This document shows, piece after piece, positions 60,964 through 64,000 of a DNA stretch of 64,000 nucleotides. The translations under genes and the position numbers were made by a program. The first letter of the stretch is position 1. The number at the start of each line of letters is the position of its first letter. Source of the stretch: Streptomyces sp. NBC_00557 (GTDB lineage: Bacteria; Actinomycetota; Actinomycetes; Streptomycetales; Streptomycetaceae); NCBI RefSeq assembly GCF_036345995.1, contig NZ_CP107796.1, positions 5,208,001 through 5,272,000 on the forward strand, given 5' to 3'. Below the pieces are notes generated by a model. That model was not told the DNA's origin. It made no database searches and was given only the letters and a program-made list of their open reading frames with translations.

Positions 60964-62385
60964 GATCGCGTCCCATGGAGTGGTGTAGCCGGGCAGGGTC
61001 CCGGAACGCGCGGGTGTCTGCTCGGGGCGTGCATCCGCTGGCGTTGCGTGCTCCCTGAACAAGGGCAGGCCATCGCCCAAGTCTCCCTGGCAAACGGGCA
61101 ATTCGACGAGAGGAGCACGCGATGGCCTTGTCCCAGTCTGAGCTGATGCGGCTGCTTGAGCCACTACGTCGGGCCGATGGAGTTGAAGCAATCAGGGTGG
61201 TGTGCGAGCGCATTCCGCAGGAGCTGATCGAGGACGAGGCCACGGAGATGATCGGTGCCGCGCCGCGTGAGCACTCCCAGACGCGCACGACCCGGCGCAA
61301 CGGACACCGGGACAGGCTGCTGACCACGCAGGCCGGTGACCTGGACCTGAAGATCTGAAGGTGCGCAGCGAGCCGTTCTTCCCGTCGCTGCTGGAACGCC
61401 GACGGCGGATCGACTGGGCGTTGTTCGCCGTGGTGATGGAGGCATATGTGCACGGTGTCTCGACCCGCTCGGTCGACAACCTGGTCAAAGCACTCGGTGC
61501 GGACAGCGGGATCTCCAAGTCCGAGGCCTCCCGCATCTGCGGTGAGCTGGGTGCGGAACTGACCGCGTTCAAGGAGCGGCCGCTGGACCACACCGTCTTC
61601 CCCTACGTCTTCCTGGACGCCACCTACCGCAAGGCCAGGGTGAATCACTGGATCGCGTCGCAGGCCGTGGTCATCGCCACGGGGATCTGCGCCACCGGGC
61701 ACCGCGAGATCCTCAGCTGATGGTCGGCGACAGTGAGTCGAAGCCGTTCTGGACGAAGTTCCTGCGTTCGCTGCGGGCCCGCGGTCTGGAGAATGTCCAG
61801 CTGGTCATCTCCGACAGCCACAGCGGTCTGGTGGCCGCGATCCACACCGTTTTCCTCGGCGCGTCCTGGCAAGGTTCCGGGTTCACTTCGTCCGGGACGT
61901 GTTCTCGGTGATCGAGAGGCGCTCCGGGGAGATGGTCGCCGCGACCATCCGCACCATCTTCGCGCAGACCACCGGCGAGCAGATGCGCACCCAGCTGAAC
62001 GTGGTTGCCGACATGTTCTGATGGCAGTTCCCGCAGGTCAAGACGATGCTGCTGGATGCCGCGACGGACATCACCGCGTTCGCGGACTTCCCGTCGGCGC
62101 ACTGGAAAAAGATCTGATCGACCAAGGCTGGAGCGGCTGAACCGGGAGATCAAACGGCAGGCCGACGTCGTCCAGGTCTTTCCAACCCCGTCGCCCTGGA
62201 CCGGCTCGCCGCCGCGGTCCTGGTCGAACTCCACGACGAGTGGCCGGTCTTCGACCGCCGCTACCTCTCCGAAGCCTTCATGGCCGAACTCTTCACCACC
62301 AAGCCAACCGAACCCAAACCACAGATCGCCCCACAACCGGAACCGAAACAGCTGCCATGACTACACCACTCCGCGGGACATGACC
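60964..62385 (+). mobile_element. Decayed IS256-family insertion sequence
   Basis: A 1422-bp element. Terminal inverted repeats are 60964-60988 and 62361-62385, matching at 20 of 25 positions (shared GGAGTGGTGTAG inner part). It is flanked by an 8-bp direct repeat GCTGGCTG at 60956-60963 and 62386-62393, as expected for IS256-type transposition. It encodes one transposase, now broken, whose stop ends one base before the right repeat. Confidence 0.92.
61122..62360 (+). pseudogene. IS256-family transposase, multiply broken
   Basis: Pieces of one IS256/MULE-type transposase are spread over frames: MALSQSELMRLLEPLRRADG and EDEATEMIGAAPREHSQTRT to a stop at 61356; FFPSLLERRRRIDWALFAVV and TVFPYVFLDATYRKARV (first catalytic Asp in FLDATY) to 61720; MVGDSESKPFWTKFLRSLRA and VQLVISDSHSGL (second Asp); then a frameshift near 61872, in-frame TGA at 62019 and 62115, and further shifts before DEWPVFDRRYLSEAFMAELF. 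At least six lesions; it cannot make an active enzyme. Confidence 0.93.
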
Positions 62386-62470
62386 GCTGGCTGGATCCCT
62401 GCGAGACGTACTCCGCGTAGCGATGAGCCGCGGTCACCTCCTGGCGGCGAGCGACCCTCACCGCTTCTGA

Positions 62471-63107
62471 GGGGGACGGTCGGCAACGCCAGCTGCCGGC
62501 AGCAGCATGCCCGTCAGCGCTCACAGGGAGAGAAGCGCCGGACAACACCCCGACTTCTCTCACTGTTGCGTCACTTGCTGGCTCCGAGCACCCCGTGCAT
62601 TCGCTCTGGTCGAGAAGGCGCCGTAGGAGAACGCACAAGCGTCTGAACCTCAACTGACGGCAGTCAGCCATGGGCGGGCGCGTCAGCCGACGTAACTACC
62701 GCTGCCGCACACCATGATCGTTAGGCGTCCGGGACATACATCACTTACCGGGATCAACTGAGACCGCCCACAAGCCGCAGGCACGTTTGATCAATCGTGA
62801 TCGTTTTTCGGGGCGAGCGTCCTGTTTGCAAGCCTAATCAGTGACGATCCGTCAGCCCGTCTGGCCGTTACGTGATGTGATGTCACCAACCCTTACTAGC
62901 CTAGTTGTTGAGCACGTGACCAGGCCTTACACTGTCTGATCCCCGGAGGTCTACGGCTTCAGGGGAGCAACCTGCGACCAATCATCCGAGCTCAAGCATC
63001 AGCCATCCTTCATCCGGCTCCACAACCATTTAGCTCTTGCATCCCGCTAACAGCAACTGGTCATCCCGCTACCTGAAGTAAAGGAATTTCTAACTAAGGA
63101 ATGCGGA
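62471..63107. other. 637-base non-coding stretch, falling GC
   Basis: After the split paralogue, base composition changes from Streptomyces-like to clearly AT-richer DNA. I see no supportable gene. Short palindromic words occur (TGATCAATCGTGATCG near 62787; ACGTGATGTGATGTCACC near 62870) but none is convincing as a defined site. Confidence 0.45.
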
Positions 63108-63266
63108 ATGTTCAGTTCCAATAAAGCGATCGCCGTTATTCTGGTGATCTACATGCTCGTACTTCAATTCTCCTTCTCCCCGGATGCGGGAATGCAGTTC
63201 ACGGGAGATTTGACCATTCTTGCGTGTGGTCTCATGATCAACGCCAAGGATCGGACCGAGCCATAA
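63108..63266 (+). CDS. 52-residue membrane protein
   Basis: ATG 63108 is preceded by AAGGA at 63096-63100. The protein starts MFSSNKAIAVILVIYMLVLQ, continues FSFSPDAGMQFTGDLTI, and ends with LACGLMINAKDRTEP. It has two hydrophobic segments with a short polar loop, so it is probably a two-helix membrane peptide. It is followed by a strong hairpin. Codon use is AT-richer than the chromosome. No family recognised; small membrane proteins of this kind occur in phage-like and defence islands. Confidence 0.6.
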   Translation: MFSSNKAIAVILVIYMLVLQFSFSPDAGMQFTGDLTILACGLMINAKDRTEP

Positions 63267-63270
63267 TCAC

Positions 63271-63296
63271 CTGGGGCCCTGCGTGCAGGGCCCCAG
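63271..63296 (+). terminator. Hairpin after the 52-residue gene
   Basis: CTGGGGCCCTGC (63271-63282) and GCAGGGCCCCAG (63285-63296) are perfect arms around GT, directly after the stop. No T-run follows. Confidence 0.75.
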
Positions 63297-63326
63297 GCCC
63301 GTTCGTAAGCAATGGAGGTTGAGTTA

Positions 63327-64000
63327 ATGAGCGTGCATATTATTGACTTGACGCGGGCGCGTGAGCAAGTCGAGTCGGGGATCGTTCAAGAGCTGTGGAA
63401 TCGTAATCCGACTCCTCAGTTCCGCCACTTCATCGCAAGGGAAGATCAGCTGGAATTTGTAGAGCAGCTTGACGACTCTGACGTCACATCAGTACGTAAC
63501 AATTATGTAGTTGAGGAGGTGATCGATGCCCTCATCTCTGTAGTGCAGAGGTCGCAGACCACTGATCTGAGAGTGTTCTCTTTTCATCAAGAGGTCTTTC
63601 GGAAACAGGGTCGGTTGACCGATATCCTCCGAGACGTAGAGACGCACGGTTTGCGTGACTATTTGCCGCCTAAAGTAACGAGTGCTCAATTCGAGGAGTG
63701 GCCTAACGAGATTATGCCGCTTGAAGAGGCCCTCTCTTTCCTTCAGGGTACCCTTGAGTATCTGACTTCCGGAAACCCCGCAAAGCCTATTCATAAAGCG
63801 GCAATCCGCCCCGCTCTCGAAATTCGAGATCTACGTTTCGGCAAAAACTACAGTACGGCTTCCCAGACTCCGAAGCTCATGAAAATCCTCTTGGGCCAGG
63901 CGGAGGAACGCGGGATGATTCGCCAGGTGGGACGCGATCCAGAAGTGAAAGTCTACCTGCAGGGAAGGCTGCCGGGGGCCAATCAGATTGCGGGCACAGA
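63327..64000 (+). CDS. Unrecognised protein, truncated by the window edge
   Basis: ATG 63327 follows GGAGG (63314-63318) at 8 bases. At least 224 residues are open to the edge: MSVHIIDLTRAREQVESGIV, HFIAREDQLEFVEQLDDSDV, VVEEVIDALISVVQRSQTTD and DLRVFSFHQEVFRKQGRLTD. The last 60 residues (IHKAAIRPALEIRDLRFGKN, YSTASQTPKLMKILLGQAEE, then RGMIRQVGR and VKVYLQGR) look like a winged-helix module, perhaps OST-HTH/LOTUS-like, which would suggest RNA binding. That reading is weak. GC is much lower than in the chromosome, so it was probably acquired with the element. I assign no function. Confidence 0.75.
   Translation, partial: MSVHIIDLTRAREQVESGIVQELWNRNPTPQFRHFIAREDQLEFVEQLDDSDVTSVRNNYVVEEVIDALISVVQRSQTTDLRVFSFHQEVFRKQGRLTDILRDVETHGLRDYLPPKVTSAQFEEWPNEIMPLEEALSFLQGTLEYLTSGNPAKPIHKAAIRPALEIRDLRFGKNYSTASQTPKLMKILLGQAEERGMIRQVGRDPEVKVYLQGRLPGANQIAGT

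Larger units (their letters stand above)
60753..62470 (+). pseudogene. Paralogue of the 21021 gene, frameshifted and split by an IS element
   Basis: The text LPWPGREGKPCYLSTDD (shifted frame after 60753), then MSRLADNIEAVQLGVAADLL from 60828, matches the intact gene at 21021 (LPWTGPEGKPCYL, VSRLADQIESVQLG). At 60963 an IS element begins. Removing 60964-62393 (element plus one target copy) rejoins the codons: ADKLAG then SLRDVLRVAMSRGHLLAASD, stop at 62468-62470. This matches SLRDVKRVAESRG of the intact paralogue. The early frameshift between the two halves (near 60800-60828) is a separate lesion. Confidence 0.88.

Noticed and set aside
62005..62646. A 213-residue plus-strand frame across the right end of the IS element
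   Set aside because: Ser/Arg/Pro-rich shadow of the broken transposase that runs through the inverted repeat and target duplication.

Overview
The window is Streptomyces chromosome. It is GC-rich with strongly G/C-biased third codon positions. It carries genus markers: rodlins and chaplins (aerial-hypha surface proteins), an XRE/DUF5753 regulator overlapping a DUF397 gene, many Tat/Sec-exported proteins, and chains of genes joined by 4-base ATGA/GTGA overlaps. From memory, the neighbourhood citA - copA - iol genes - rdl/chp resembles the SCO27xx part of the S. coelicolor chromosome; I could not check this.

Layout. 1-11 kb: an exported class-A-like serine hydrolase, an exported phytase-esterase-like protein, a one-chain two-module ABC exporter, a GH3 beta-N-acetylglucosaminidase, a duplicated-domain lipoprotein and an MFS exporter. 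11-20 kb: a sugar isomerase, a MarR-GNAT fusion regulator, a Gly/Trp-rich exported protein, a flavin monooxygenase, and a LacI-controlled three-gene sugar operon (Gfo/Idh/MocA, DUF993, xylose isomerase-like) with its operator. 19.6-24.5 kb looks accessory: the XRE/DUF397 pair, two small coupled genes, two tandem ricin-lectin proteins and an acyltransferase. 24.6-35.9 kb: ribokinase, RecD-like helicase, citrate synthase with a well-formed terminator, copper export genes with a CsoR-type operator, a PrsW-like membrane protease, an alcohol dehydrogenase and small regulators. 36-44 kb: a myo-inositol operon (kinase, aldolase, iolB, iolD, iolA/mmsA) ending at a textbook terminator, then an APC permease. 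44-50 kb: an alpha/beta-hydrolase fused to an ABC ATPase plus its permease, and a vWA lipoprotein with a 42-bp coding minisatellite. 50.6-55.5 kb: a developmental surface cluster of three rodlins, three chaplins and small exported proteins. 55.8-59.5 kb: a 2-hydroxyacid dehydrogenase, a broken CDP-glycerol glycerophosphotransferase-like gene and a binding-protein-like gene.

Right end (59.7 kb onward): a 23-base copy of a tRNA 3' end, preceded by a minus-strand terminator, looks like one attachment site of an integrated element that runs past the window. Inside it are a Cys-rich small gene, a stop-interrupted gene, a GntR regulator, and a gene split by a decayed IS256-family insertion. For that insertion I can see both inverted repeats and an 8-bp target duplication, and the host reading frame resumes exactly after it. 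The last kilobase is distinctly AT-richer and carries a 52-residue membrane protein and an unrecognised protein cut by the window edge.

The best leads are the right-end element and its unrecognised edge gene, the near-identical inverted rodlin copies flanking a third rodlin, the single-domain sortase-anchored chaplin, and the hydrolase-ABC fusion.
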